Origin: Moraxella oblonga NBRC 102422
GTDB taxonomy: Bacteria > Pseudomonadota > Gammaproteobacteria > Pseudomonadales > Moraxellaceae
Length of the DNA: 50,981 nt
Reading direction: 5' to 3'
Assembly (NCBI RefSeq): GCF_001598275.1
Contig: NZ_BCYQ01000018.1
Span: 1-50,981, forward strand
Made by a program: the position numbers and the translations under genes. Under the pieces are notes generated by a model, which did not search any database, was not told the DNA's origin, and saw nothing but the letters and a program-made list of their open reading frames with translations. This document shows positions 18,974 through 27,738 of the stretch, piece after piece; positions within the stretch are counted from its first letter, which is position 1; the number at the start of each line of letters is the position of its first letter.

Positions 18974-19648
18974 ATGAGTTTATTGCAAAATATCATCGTA
19001 CAAGTTGCCCAAAATGCCTTGACAAACAACCAACCTACACAGCCCCAAAATGGTGGACTTGGTGGTTTATTGGGCGGTTTGACAGGTCAATCAAATGGTG
19101 GTCTTGGCGGTATTTTGGGTCAGGTGGTCGCCAGTCAAATGACAAATAATCAACAGCAAGGCGGTCTTGGTGGATTGTTGGGTGGGTTGCTTGGCAATCA
19201 ACCCCAAAAACAAAACCCTGCCGATTTGGGTAATATTTTAGGGCAAGTGTTGGGCAGTCAGCAAAAGGGCGGATTTAACAAATCCACCTTGTTGCTTGCT
19301 TTGTTGCCCATCGTGTTGGGCTATATCCAAAGCAATGGTGGTTTGTCAGGCGTACTTGCCAAATTCAATGGTAACGGTTTAAACAATCAAGCCCAATCTT
19401 GGGTAAATATTGACGTGGATAATGACGGTATTGATGCACAGGATGTGGTGCGACTGTTTGGGCAAGAAACTATTGATGATGCTTGCCAACAAACAGGGGC
19501 AAGCCAAGATGATGTATGTCAAGGCATTGCCGAGCTGTTGCCACAGGTGGTCAATGATTTGACGCCAAATGGTGATGTGCAGGCAGATGAAAGTCAAGCC
19601 AACCAAGAAATTGATGAAATTTTATCACAATTTAAAAAAGCATTTTAA
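18974..19648 (+). CDS. YidB-like DUF937 protein with Gly-Leu-rich repeats
   Basis: 224 aa from ATG 18974 (a GTG at 18965 is in frame but lacks better support). Residues about 20-100 are built from repeated GGLGGLLGGL and GILGQV units separated by Gln/Asn-rich linkers; FNKSTLLLALLPIVLGYIQSNGGLSGVLAKF is the DUF937 core, and the C-terminal 90 residues (DVDNDGIDAQDVVRLFG) are acidic, with a calcium-loop-like DVDNDG. No signal peptide. In E. coli YidB is of unknown function. It is followed by an unusually strong bidirectional terminator. Confidence 0.7.
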   Translation: MSLLQNIIVQVAQNALTNNQPTQPQNGGLGGLLGGLTGQSNGGLGGILGQVVASQMTNNQQQGGLGGLLGGLLGNQPQKQNPADLGNILGQVLGSQQKGGFNKSTLLLALLPIVLGYIQSNGGLSGVLAKFNGNGLNNQAQSWVNIDVDNDGIDAQDVVRLFGQETIDDACQQTGASQDDVCQGIAELLPQVVNDLTPNGDVQADESQANQEIDEILSQFKKAF

Positions 19649-19660
19649 GTTTTTTGTATT

Positions 19661-19705
19661 AACCCAATAAAAATCGGATAATTTATATCCGATTTTTATT
19701 GGGTT
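19661..19705. terminator. Strong bidirectional terminator
   Basis: A 20-bp perfect stem with a 5-nt loop (left arm AACCCAATAAAAATCGGATA), placed between the convergent YidB-like and glycosyltransferase genes. Confidence 0.85.
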
Positions 19706-19719
19706 ATTTATTGGGGTAT

Positions 19720-20550
19720 TTATGAGAATTTTTGATGATTTTTGATAATGTCTTGCCAACTTAGTTGATAATAAAACCAATATAAATGGCGAAAGCGAGT
19801 ATATTGTTTTGGTAGCCATGGTTTTGCCATGGTTGAGTAATGGACGATATATGGAATGACATCACCGATATTTTCAATCAAATGTGATTGATTTAGAGTG
19901 TGTAATATATAATCAATGCCAACTTGATAATTATAACTACAATTTAAATAAAGGCATTTGTCTTTTAATAAAATATTTAAAACTTCTTGATCGCCATTTT
20001 TTAATTTATTACCCAGTTGATTTGATAATGATAGGCATTGTTCGGTGATGTTTGATTGTTGCCATAGCTGGTTGTTGATGAGCATGACACCTGAATTAAA
20101 TTCATCAATGTTGTGCTGATATTTGGCGATGGGGTCTGTAACAGCAGCCACAAAATAATCTTGTAAATTGGTGTCAAACAAATCATCTAAACAACCATTT
20201 ACCACCAAATCACAATCCAAATACAAAACTTTATGATGAGAGATGAACTGGGGGATAAAATACCGATAAAAGGCTGCTTCTGTAATGTGAGAAAAAGTAC
20301 GGTAATTTTTTAGATTATTGTGGTGTGTTTTAACATCATAAATTTGACAATTTAATTGGGATATATGTTTATTTAAAATCTCAAACCATTCATTAGGAAA
20401 ACTGTTATTAAATAGATAAAAATCAATATCTTTATTATGATAACAGATGGATTTTATGGTGGTTAAAGTGTGTTCTGCATATTGATAGTCAGCCGACAAC
20501 GCAATAATCTTTTGTCGTGTCGTGTCGTGTCGTGTCGTGTCGTGTCGCAT
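19720..20550 (-). CDS. Family 8 glycosyltransferase, phase-variable by CGACA repeat
   Basis: 276 aa. GT8 retaining transferase of the LgtC type, likely adding a hexose to lipooligosaccharide at the inner face of the membrane. KIIALSADYQYAEHTLTTIKSI is the N-terminal strand, VLYLDCDLVVNG carries the metal-binding DxD (112-114), EFNSGVMLIN follows, and the C-terminus has HYSTMAKPW, matching the HxxGxxKPW motif with Ala-Lys. Codons 2-12 are made of the pentanucleotide CGACA repeated six times, so slippage shifts the frame. ATG 20550 is in frame at six copies; a second ATG at 20555 would be in frame at five or eight. Acceptor sugar unknown. Confidence 0.85.
   Translation of the reverse strand: MRHDTTRHDTTRQKIIALSADYQYAEHTLTTIKSICYHNKDIDFYLFNNSFPNEWFEILNKHISQLNCQIYDVKTHHNNLKNYRTFSHITEAAFYRYFIPQFISHHKVLYLDCDLVVNGCLDDLFDTNLQDYFVAAVTDPIAKYQHNIDEFNSGVMLINNQLWQQSNITEQCLSLSNQLGNKLKNGDQEVLNILLKDKCLYLNCSYNYQVGIDYILHTLNQSHLIENIGDVIPYIVHYSTMAKPWLPKQYTRFRHLYWFYYQLSWQDIIKNHQKFS
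20515..20547 (-). repeat. Pentanucleotide simple-sequence repeat (phase-variation switch)
   Basis: Six full TCGTG units plus three more bases of the pattern (CGACA on the coding strand), directly after the start codon of the glycosyltransferase gene. Because 5 is not a multiple of 3, each unit gained or lost changes the frame. Confidence 0.95.
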
Positions 20551-20778
20551 AGCATGATTGTTCCTAGATAAGTATAAAAAATATTGATATAAGTAGAATG
20601 TGTGGAGCTTTTGTGTTTGCTGTTAAAATCACCAAAAACAAAAATTGTTGTGTTTGTAAAGTGCTTTGATGGTATTTTAACACATATTTATAAAATTGAA
20701 AATTACCACAATTTTAAATAGGTATAGAGCTTAAATCGCAATGCATTGTACAGTATGTCCATAAATTGCTTTATAAAA

Positions 20779-20826
20779 CTTAGGGTGAACGGTTTTTGTA
20801 TGATTTTGATGTGAATTAAGTGTATA
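20779..20826. mobile_element. MITE fragment (copy 2, right end of subfamily A)
   Basis: CTTAGGGTGAACGG and TTTTGATGTGAATTAAGT match the right ends of copies 1, 4 and 5 and end in TATA. The left half is absent or too diverged to recognise, though a TATAGAG at 20723 could be its relic. Confidence 0.6.
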
Positions 20827-21048
20827 ATTTACTTTACTAACAATCAATTACTGATGCTTATGTGTGTTTTAAGTAATGTTGTATATACATAATGATTAAA
20901 TGGTGGGTGGGTTTGGCTATATAAACATTGGCTTATTATTTTATCTTTTATATTTATTGATTATTATTTATTAATTAAACTTATTAATATATCAAAACAT
21001 TCCTTAAATAATTTGCCTACTGACTCATAAGTTTTTGTTATAATAATA

Positions 21049-21069
21049 ATCCATAAAATTTATATGGAT
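21049..21069. promoter_or_regulatory. 21-bp perfect palindrome upstream of DASS transporter gene
   Basis: ATCCATA and TATGGAT arms around AAATTTA, 156 bp before the transporter start. It could be an operator for a dimeric regulator; there is no direct evidence. Confidence 0.3.
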
Positions 21070-21224
21070 ATTGATACTGACCGAACCATATTTGATACAA
21101 TTTGATGGGAGGTGAACTCCATTTTTCCTATGGCATGATGGTGAATTTGCGTCATCTTTATGGTTCTTGTGGTATGTTTTAATAGGGAGATTGGTGAGGT
21201 TGATTTTAAATAAAAGGTGAATGT

Positions 21225-22682
21225 ATGCCATTTAAACCCATTCCAACATTAATCGCCATTGTCATTACATTGGCTATTTGGTTTGTCATTCCTGTGCCAG
21301 AGGGTGTAACGCCTAATGCGTGGCATTTGTTGGCATTATTTGTCGGAACGATAGTTGCTATTATTGGCAAGGCGTTGCCCATTGGTGCCATCTCTGTGAT
21401 TGCCATTACATTGGTGGCTTTGACAGGGGTTACGGCAGAGACGCCAAAGCAGGCGATGAACGATGCGTTGTCTAGCTTTTCAAGTCCTCTAATTTGGCTC
21501 ATTGCCATTGCTGTTATCATCTCACGAGGGCTTGTCAAAACAGGGCTTGGGGCGAGAATCGCCTATAACGTTATTGGTGTTTTTGGTAAAAAAACGCTGG
21601 GGATAGGTTATTCACTTGCCATCGCTGAGACTTTGCTTGCTCCCATTACTCCCTCAAACACCGCTCGTGGAGGAGCCATCATCTACCCCATCACTCATTC
21701 CATCGCCCAAAGTTTTGGTTCAAAGTCTGACGATGGTACCGCCAAAAAGATGGGTGAGTATTTGGCACTTGTAAACTATCAAGCCAACCCCATCAGTTCA
21801 GCGATGTTTATTACTGCCACAGCCCCCAATCCATTGGTGGTGGAGCTGGTTGCTAAGGCTACGGGTAACGACATTCACTTGTCGTGGACGACATGGGCGG
21901 TCGCCATGTTATTGCCGGGTCTTGCGTGTATTTTTCTTATGCCTTTGGTGATTTATTTTATTGCAAAACCACAAATCACCAATACTCCTGATGTCAAGAC
22001 ATTTACAGAATCCAAACTTCGTGAGCTTGGTAAAATCAGCCGTGATGAAAAAATCATGCTTGGTGTATTTGCAGGTATGCTTCTTTTATGGGCAAATGTA
22101 CCTGCCATGCTTTTTGGTGAGGCATTTGGTGTAGATGCAACAGCGGTAGCATTTTTGGGATTGTCGGTAGTCATACTTACAGGTGTTTTGACTTGGGACG
22201 ATATTTTAAAGGAGAAATCTGCTTGGGATACCCTTGTGTGGTTTGGCGTGCTGATTATGATGGCAACCTATCTAAACAAGCTGGGTCTTATTGGTTGGTT
22301 TTCATCACAAATTGAAAGTGCCATCAGTAGTATGGGACTTGGTTGGGTTGGTGCGGTAGCAATTTTGACACTCATTTATCTGTATGCTCATTACTTTTTT
22401 GCCAGTACCACCGCTCACATTACGGCGATGTTTGGTGCGTTTTATGGGGTGGGACTTGCTCTTGGAGCACCACCGATGCTCTACGCCCTTGTCTTGGCGG
22501 CAACCAGTAGCTTGATGATGACGCTCACTCACTATGCTACAGGTACAGCACCTGTCATATTTGGGTCAGGATATGTCTCTTTGGGGCAATGGTGGAAAGT
22601 GGGCTTTATTATGAGTGTTGTTAATATGATTGTGTGGATTGGTGTGGGTCTTGTGTGGTGGAAAATGCTTGGTTATTACTAA
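21225..22682 (+). CDS. DASS (SLC13) family dicarboxylate/2-oxoglutarate-malate transporter
   Basis: 485 aa with about 11-12 membrane segments. Inner-membrane carrier of the divalent anion:sodium symporter family. The first signature, ITPSNTARGGAIIYPI, contains the SNT motif, and TATAPNPLVVELVAKATG plus the second half THYATGTAPVIFGSGY are typical of the plastid-type 2-oxoglutarate/malate translocator and bacterial CitT/TtdT-like branch, which often work as exchangers. The exact substrate cannot be read from the sequence. Monocistronic, closed by a clear terminator. Confidence 0.85.
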   Translation: MPFKPIPTLIAIVITLAIWFVIPVPEGVTPNAWHLLALFVGTIVAIIGKALPIGAISVIAITLVALTGVTAETPKQAMNDALSSFSSPLIWLIAIAVIISRGLVKTGLGARIAYNVIGVFGKKTLGIGYSLAIAETLLAPITPSNTARGGAIIYPITHSIAQSFGSKSDDGTAKKMGEYLALVNYQANPISSAMFITATAPNPLVVELVAKATGNDIHLSWTTWAVAMLLPGLACIFLMPLVIYFIAKPQITNTPDVKTFTESKLRELGKISRDEKIMLGVFAGMLLLWANVPAMLFGEAFGVDATAVAFLGLSVVILTGVLTWDDILKEKSAWDTLVWFGVLIMMATYLNKLGLIGWFSSQIESAISSMGLGWVGAVAILTLIYLYAHYFFASTTAHITAMFGAFYGVGLALGAPPMLYALVLAATSSLMMTLTHYATGTAPVIFGSGYVSLGQWWKVGFIMSVVNMIVWIGVGLVWWKMLGYY

Positions 22683-22737
22683 TGAGTCATTTTTAATCTA
22701 TTTAAGAGACTGATTGTGTGATACATGATTGTAATTA

Positions 22738-22770
22738 AAAAATAAGGGCGATGATGTTGCCCTTATTTTT
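22738..22770 (+). terminator. Terminator after DASS transporter
   Basis: Perfect 12-bp stem AAAAATAAGGGC/GCCCTTATTTTT around a 9-nt loop. Confidence 0.88.
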
Positions 22771-22808
22771 ATAAATTTGCAAAAATGCACAATCTGTCAT
22801 TTGGTTTT

Positions 22809-22815
22809 GCTATAA
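22809..22815 (+). promoter_or_regulatory. Extended -10 promoter of DUF4126 gene
   Basis: TTTTGCTATAATGAC about 32 bp upstream of ATG 22847 fits an extended -10 (TGC-TATAAT). The same string (TTTGCTATAAT) stands upstream of lptF. Confidence 0.6.
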
Positions 22816-22846
22816 TGACTCATCAGAGTTATTTTTGGAAAATATC

Positions 22847-23416
22847 ATGACCACAGAGATGATATTAAGCATTTGTTTGGGGATTGGATTGTCAGCAAGC
22901 TCAGGATTTCGGGTATTTGTGCCATTGTTTGGTATGTCTTTGGCAAGCTATTTTGGCATTTTACCACTTAGTGAAAATTGGGCATGGCTTGGTAGTACGA
23001 CCGCCATTGTTATTTTGGCGGTGGCGAGCATTGCCGAATCCTTGTCTTATCTTGTGCCTTTTGTGGATAATCTGCTAGATACGATTGCTGTACCAATGGC
23101 AGGGCTGGCGGGGACAGTCGTCATGGCAGGTAGTTTGACCGACCTAAGTCCTGCCATGACATGGGCGTTGGCAATCGTGGCAGGTGGTGGCACGGCAACC
23201 GCCATCAAAGCTACGTCCGCCACCACAAGAGCTGTCTCAACCGCAACCACCGCAGGTGTTGCCAATCCTGCCATCGGACTGGCAGAAACTGGCACGGCGG
23301 TTGGGTTGTCGGCATTGGCGATTTTTGCACCTATCATCGCAGGCGTGGTGGCGGTGATAGGGGTGGTGATATTTATCTGGCTGATGATGAAATTAAAACG
23401 TGCCAAATCGAGTTAA
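22847..23416 (+). CDS. DUF4126 membrane protein
   Basis: 189 aa, nearly all hydrophobic, with about five membrane segments. The N-terminal LGIGLSASSGFRVFVPLFGMSLA and the following SIAESLSYLVPFVDNLLDTIAVPMAGLAGTVV are the DUF4126 hallmarks. A Thr/Ala-rich loop (about 125-150) separates two halves. Function is unknown; the family is widespread in the inner membrane. ATG 22847 is preferred to an upstream TTG. The gene is convergent with recX, whose stop is 6 bp away. Confidence 0.8.
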   Translation: MTTEMILSICLGIGLSASSGFRVFVPLFGMSLASYFGILPLSENWAWLGSTTAIVILAVASIAESLSYLVPFVDNLLDTIAVPMAGLAGTVVMAGSLTDLSPAMTWALAIVAGGGTATAIKATSATTRAVSTATTAGVANPAIGLAETGTAVGLSALAIFAPIIAGVVAVIGVVIFIWLMMKLKRAKSS

Positions 23417-23422
23417 ATTAAG

Positions 23423-24346
23423 TCAAGTTTCAACATCATCAAGCGTCATCTTTAACGCCCTAAAACACACGTCCATATCAAAACCCCGATATTGTAAAAA
23501 TCGTAATTGGCGAGCTTTTTCTTTGGGGTCTTTGGGTGGGGTGTCGCCATATTTTTTACAGCGAGCCTCAACCGCCAATTTGAGCCAGTCTATTTCATCA
23601 CTTTTATCATCATTTTCTAAAATTGTACCGTCCGCCACGCTATCTATATCGCTCATGGCGATGAGTGTATCCATGCCTCCAAAATCTTTGGCGTTTAATC
23701 CTGCTTTTTTGAGCATTTTGGCAAGGTGCTGTACGCCACGTCCTTTTCGTACCGATTCACGCACGAGCATGGTGGCACAGCGTTCGTCCGATTGGTAGCC
23801 TTTTTCGGCAAATTCAGTCAGCAGGTCATCAACCGCCACGCTGTCGCAGTCTTTGGCAAGTAATTTGTTTTTTAACTCAAAGCGTGATAATTCTTTTTTG
23901 GACAAATAATAAAAAGCAAGCCACCGCATATAACGAGTCTGTTTATCAGGGATTGATAATTTTTGGATTTCTACTTTGCTTAATAATTTTAATAAATTAT
24001 CATCAAGCACAGTTTGATTGTCATCATTTAACAACAAATCCACCGATGATGTTTTGGTGTTTTGATGATTTAAAGATGATTTTTTGTTGGGTGGTTGTTT
24101 TTTGGGTGGTTGTTTTTGAGGTAAATCAGATAAAACATCATGGGTGCTTGAATGAGTTTTTGGTTTTTTAATAGAATAATTGGGTTGATTTGTAATGGTT
24201 TTATTGTTGGCAAGAGGGGGGTTGGTATCTTTTAAGTGAGTTGAATGATTGTTTTTATCGGTCATGTCAGCTGTTTTGGCAGACACAGGCTCTCCCATGT
24301 CTGCTAAAATTTCATCTAAGGTTTTGATTTTTATGGATTTATCCAT
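23423..24346 (-). CDS. recX: RecA regulator RecX with a long N-terminal extension
   Basis: 307 aa, against about 150-170 for typical RecX. The RecX three-helix repeats occupy about residues 145-307: RYMRWLAFYYLSKKELSRFELKNKLLAKD, then LLTEFAEKGYQSDERCATMLVRESVRKGRGVQHLAKML, and RQLRFLQYRGFDMDVCFRALK. Residues 1-140 are low-complexity (Lys, Pro, Gln, Asn, Thr) with no family likeness. RecX binds RecA filaments and limits recombinase activity. It starts 6 bp after the recA stop, so expression is probably coupled. No good ribosome binding site is visible at this start. Confidence 0.85.
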   Translation of the reverse strand: MDKSIKIKTLDEILADMGEPVSAKTADMTDKNNHSTHLKDTNPPLANNKTITNQPNYSIKKPKTHSSTHDVLSDLPQKQPPKKQPPNKKSSLNHQNTKTSSVDLLLNDDNQTVLDDNLLKLLSKVEIQKLSIPDKQTRYMRWLAFYYLSKKELSRFELKNKLLAKDCDSVAVDDLLTEFAEKGYQSDERCATMLVRESVRKGRGVQHLAKMLKKAGLNAKDFGGMDTLIAMSDIDSVADGTILENDDKSDEIDWLKLAVEARCKKYGDTPPKDPKEKARQLRFLQYRGFDMDVCFRALKMTLDDVET

Positions 24347-24352
24347 AAAGGC

Positions 24353-25447
24353 TTAGTCGTCCATACCTTCAACATATTCTGGCACATCATCAGCATCATC
24401 GTCCGAGTGGGCAACAGTAATGCCTGAAAGTTTGGCTTCACGGATTTTGGCTTCAATCTCTTGGGCAATGGCTGGATTGTCTGCCAAAAATTGACAGGCG
24501 TTGGCCTTGCCCTGACCGATTTTTGAACCTTCGTAGCTGTACCATGCTCCTGATTTGCCCACAATATCAAGGCTTGCTCCCAAGTCCACAATCTCGCCCA
24601 AACGGTTAATGCCTTCGCCATACATGATGTCAAATTCGGTTTGGCGAAAAGGAGGAGCCATTTTGTTTTTGATGACCTTGACACGAGTTTCGGAGCCGAT
24701 AACCTCTTCTTTGTCCTTGACCGAGCCGATACGGCGAATGTCAAGGCGTACAGAAGCATAGAATTTTAGTGCGTTGCCGCCTGTGGTGGTTTCAGGAGAA
24801 CCAAACATCACGCCGATTTTCATGCGGATTTGGTTGATGAAAATCACCATGCAGTTGGAGCGTTTGGCGTTGCCTGTGATTTTGCGTAGGGCTTGGCTCA
24901 TTAGGCGGGCTTGTAGACCCATGTGGCTGTCGCCCATTTCGCCTTCAATTTCGGCTTTGGGGGTTAGGGCAGCGACCGAATCCACCACAATCAAGTCTAC
25001 CGCCCCAGAACGCACAAGCATATCCACGATTTCTAGAGCTTGCTCACCGTTGTCAGGTTGAGACACCATAAGGTCATTGAGATTCACGCCCAATTTTTTG
25101 GCATAAATGGGGTCTAGGGCATGTTCTGCGTCAATAAAGGCGCATTTGCCACCCTGCTTTTGGCATTCAGCAATCGCTTGTAGAGTAAGTGTGGTTTTGC
25201 CCGAACTCTCAGGACCAAAAATCTCAATAATACGACCCTTTGGCAAACCACCAATGCCAAGAGCGATGTCAAGCCCTAGCGAGCCTGTAGAAATCACGTC
25301 TACATCTACTTTTACAGAATCATCACCCAGATTCATAATTGTATTTTTGCCAAATGCCTTTTCAATCTGGGCAAGGGCGACTTGCAGGGCTTTCTCTTTA
25401 TTAACTTCTACGCTTTCATTTTCGTCTTTCTTGGGTGCTTTTGCCAT
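24353..25447 (-). CDS. recA: Recombinase A
   Basis: 364 aa. DNA-dependent ATPase that forms filaments on single-stranded DNA for homologous repair. Walker [10 protein letters not shown] at 78-86, [10 protein letters not shown], the loop L1/L2 region and [30 protein letters not shown] are fully conserved. The C-terminus is acidic ([16 protein letters not shown]), as usual for the regulatory tail. No LexA box is evident upstream, consistent with the lack of a classical LexA circuit in Moraxellaceae. First gene of the recA-recX pair. Confidence 0.98.
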   Translation of the reverse strand: MAKAPKKDENESVEVNKEKALQVALAQIEKAFGKNTIMNLGDDSVKVDVDVISTGSLGLDIALGIGGLPKGRIIEIFGPESSGKTTLTLQAIAECQKQGGKCAFIDAEHALDPIYAKKLGVNLNDLMVSQPDNGEQALEIVDMLVRSGAVDLIVVDSVAALTPKAEIEGEMGDSHMGLQARLMSQALRKITGNAKRSNCMVIFINQIRMKIGVMFGSPETTTGGNALKFYASVRLDIRRIGSVKDKEEVIGSETRVKVIKNKMAPPFRQTEFDIMYGEGINRLGEIVDLGASLDIVGKSGAWYSYEGSKIGQGKANACQFLADNPAIAQEIEAKIREAKLSGITVAHSDDDADDVPEYVEGMDD

Positions 25448-25605
25448 GAAATTTTACCTTTTACTAAACAACTTTGATTACAATAAGTGTACGTCATTTT
25501 CATGTGATTTGGTTACATTTGTGCATCCAAATCACGCTCATCTACATTAATTCTTGCCTATTTTAGCACTTTTTTGGGTGAAAATTTACTTTGTTACAAT
25601 AAATA

Positions 25606-25628
25606 ATTGTTAATTTTAAATTAACAAT
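25606..25628. repeat. AT-only 23-bp palindrome between yaaA and recA
   Basis: ATTGTTAATTT and AAATTAACAAT arms around one T. It lies downstream of yaaA and 159 bp upstream of recA on the same strand. It could be a weak transcription end or a protein site; function unproven. Confidence 0.35.
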
Positions 25629-25692
25629 AAAACCATAAAACTACAAAATTACCAACCAAGTTGCAATGGGTGAGTGCGTGGCGGTCTCCCTA

Positions 25693-26475
25693 TTAAAAAA
25701 TCTCATCTCGTCTAAACACCCATTCGTCATGATTGCTAGATTTTTCGTCAAAATAATAGCCTTCCATGTCAAAATCCTTTAATTCGTTAGGGTTTTGGAT
25801 ATTATTGACACAAGCAAATCTTGCCATCATGCCCCTTGCTCGTTTGGCATAAAAGCTGATGACTTTATATTGTCCATTTTTATAATCTAAAAATTTGGGG
25901 GTAATGATTTGGGCATTGATTTTATTTGGTTTAACCGCTCCAAAATATTCATTAGATGCTAAATTTATCAAAATATCCGAACCGCTTTCAGCAATTCGTG
26001 TATTGATAACATCAGTAATCATATCATCCCAATACTCATATAAATCATCGGCATGAGGGGTTTTTAATTTTGTGCCCATTTCTAGACGATAAGGTAATAT
26101 ATTATCTAATGGTTTTAAAATGCCATATAAACCTGATAAAATACCCAAATGACGATTTAAATATAAAATCTCATCATGGGTTAATGAATAAGCGTCCAAT
26201 CCTTTATAAGCATCACCATCAAATAAATAAACCGAAGGTTTTTTGTTGTCGCCAAATGGATAAATCCAGTTTTGGTTGCGTTGGACGTTTAATTGGGCGA
26301 TTTTGTCAGATACACTCATGAGTTCTTGCAAATCAATACTGTCTTTTTGTTTGAGTGTTTGCATAATGTTAATAGAGTTTTCTATTAAGGCAGGCTCACT
26401 CAAATGAGCGGTCAAATCAAAAGGAATGGTGGTTTTTTCATCTAAGTTTTTGGCAGGAGATAATAATAAATACAT
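25693..26475 (-). CDS. yaaA: YaaA/UPF0246 peroxide-stress DNA-binding protein
   Basis: 260 aa, the family length. MYLLLSPAKNLDE at the N-terminus, FDGDAYKGLDA, LSGLYGILKPLDNILPYRLEMGTKL and the C-terminal YAKRARGMMARFACVNNI are diagnostic. In E. coli YaaA limits intracellular iron-driven DNA damage under hydrogen peroxide. AGGA precedes the start at good distance. A hairpin-like AT palindrome lies downstream. Confidence 0.93.
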   Translation of the reverse strand: MYLLLSPAKNLDEKTTIPFDLTAHLSEPALIENSINIMQTLKQKDSIDLQELMSVSDKIAQLNVQRNQNWIYPFGDNKKPSVYLFDGDAYKGLDAYSLTHDEILYLNRHLGILSGLYGILKPLDNILPYRLEMGTKLKTPHADDLYEYWDDMITDVINTRIAESGSDILINLASNEYFGAVKPNKINAQIITPKFLDYKNGQYKVISFYAKRARGMMARFACVNNIQNPNELKDFDMEGYYFDEKSSNHDEWVFRRDEIF

Positions 26476-26613
26476 ATCTTTTCCTAATTATAAAAATTTT
26501 ATTATAAAACCAAATAGGATAAATTTCAATTAAAAATTATCATACCAACATATTGATTCGTTCAATTAAATCTGTTATTCTAGACTTAGATTTTTTTACT
26601 AAAAGGATTTATC

Positions 26614-27681
26614 ATGACTGATAAAATTTTATCTCAAACTATTCCTACCAAACACGGCAAATCCATTGGGGTGATTACCCTAAACAACCCCAAAGCCCTC
26701 AATGCCCAAAACTTAGACATGGTCAAGCACACCCATCAGCTTCTTGATGTGTGGGCAAGCGATGAGCGTGTGGCGATGATTGTGGTGCATGGGGTGGGCG
26801 ATAAAGGGCTGTGTGCAGGAGGTGACATCAAGGCGTTGTATGGCGACACCGATGGCATGACTGCCCATGAGTTTTTTAGTCATGAATACGGTCTGATGTA
26901 CGCCATGCACACCTATCCAAAGCCGATATTGGTGTGGGGACATGGTATCGTCATGGGCGGTGGCATGGGATTGTTTGCATCATCTAGTCATAAAGTAGTT
27001 ACCCAAAGCACACTCATGGCAATGCCAGAGGTATCTATCGGACTGTTTCCTGATGCTGGGGCATCTTATTTTTTAAATCGTGTGGCGGGTAAAATTGGAT
27101 TATTTTTGGGTCTGACAGGGGCGAGGTTTAATGGAGCAGATGCTTATGAAATTGGTGTGGCGGATTTTGCGATAAGTCATGATAGATTTGATGAGGTGTT
27201 GGATATGATTTGTCAAATTGACTTTCAGGACAATATAGTCAATCATCATTTGTTGTCTGTTTGTTTAAATCAGTTTCATGACAAATCTATATTACCAAAT
27301 GGTCAAATCATGTATGATTTTGATAAAATTAACCAATTAATGAATGGAGAATTGCCAAGCATTAATCAGGCATTACTTAATTATCAAGGTGACAGTGAAT
27401 TTATCAAATCTGCCATTGACATTTATAAAAATGGTTCGGACATGACAAAAGCCATTACTTTTAAAATCTATCATGATTTAAAAACCACAAAAAAGAATTT
27501 TTCTTTAAAACAAATATTTGATTTAGAAACGGTGGTTGCCACTAATTGCGTCAATCATGGTGATTTTAAAGAGGGTGTAAGAGCACTGCTTATTGATAAA
27601 GACAAAAATCCAAAATGGCGACATACGCTTGATGATATGCCCATGGGGTGTATTGATGAGTTTTTTGGGGAGTTTAAATAA
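26614..27681 (+). CDS. Enoyl-CoA hydratase/isomerase family, probable 3-hydroxyisobutyryl-CoA hydrolase
   Basis: 355 aa, the HIBCH length rather than the 260 of simple crotonases. The oxyanion-hole blocks GLCAGGDIKALYG and HGIVMGGGMGLF are present, followed by MPEVSIGLFPDAGASYFLNR, whose Glu and Asp are typical of 3-hydroxyisobutyryl-CoA hydrolases in valine degradation. No other valine-degradation gene is adjacent, so the substrate is inferred from sequence likeness alone. AAGGATTTATC precedes the start. The C-terminus converges with an exported-protein gene across a terminator. Confidence 0.85.
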   Translation: MTDKILSQTIPTKHGKSIGVITLNNPKALNAQNLDMVKHTHQLLDVWASDERVAMIVVHGVGDKGLCAGGDIKALYGDTDGMTAHEFFSHEYGLMYAMHTYPKPILVWGHGIVMGGGMGLFASSSHKVVTQSTLMAMPEVSIGLFPDAGASYFLNRVAGKIGLFLGLTGARFNGADAYEIGVADFAISHDRFDEVLDMICQIDFQDNIVNHHLLSVCLNQFHDKSILPNGQIMYDFDKINQLMNGELPSINQALLNYQGDSEFIKSAIDIYKNGSDMTKAITFKIYHDLKTTKKNFSLKQIFDLETVVATNCVNHGDFKEGVRALLIDKDKNPKWRHTLDDMPMGCIDEFFGEFK

Positions 27682-27694
27682 TCATTGATAAAAT

Positions 27695-27727
27695 AAAATC
27701 CGCTTAATGTGATATTAAGCGGATTTT
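27695..27727. terminator. Bidirectional terminator
   Basis: 14-bp perfect stem (AAAATCCGCTTAAT with its complement) and 5-nt loop between two convergent genes. Confidence 0.85.
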
Positions 27728-27738
27728 TTAATGGGGCT

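Larger units (their letters stand above)
20551..21224. other. 674-bp intergenic region without a gene
   Basis: AT-rich sequence between two divergent genes. It holds the upstream region of the phase-variable glycosyltransferase, a right-end fragment of the MITE family (20779-20826), a 21-bp perfect palindrome at 21049-21069, and the leader of the DASS transporter with AAAGGTGA as ribosome binding site. I see no convincing reading frame or structured RNA. Confidence 0.6.

Noticed and set aside
21025..21231. 68-residue minus-strand frame before the DASS gene
   Set aside because: No ribosome binding site or recognisable sequence; composition is that of AT-rich non-coding DNA.
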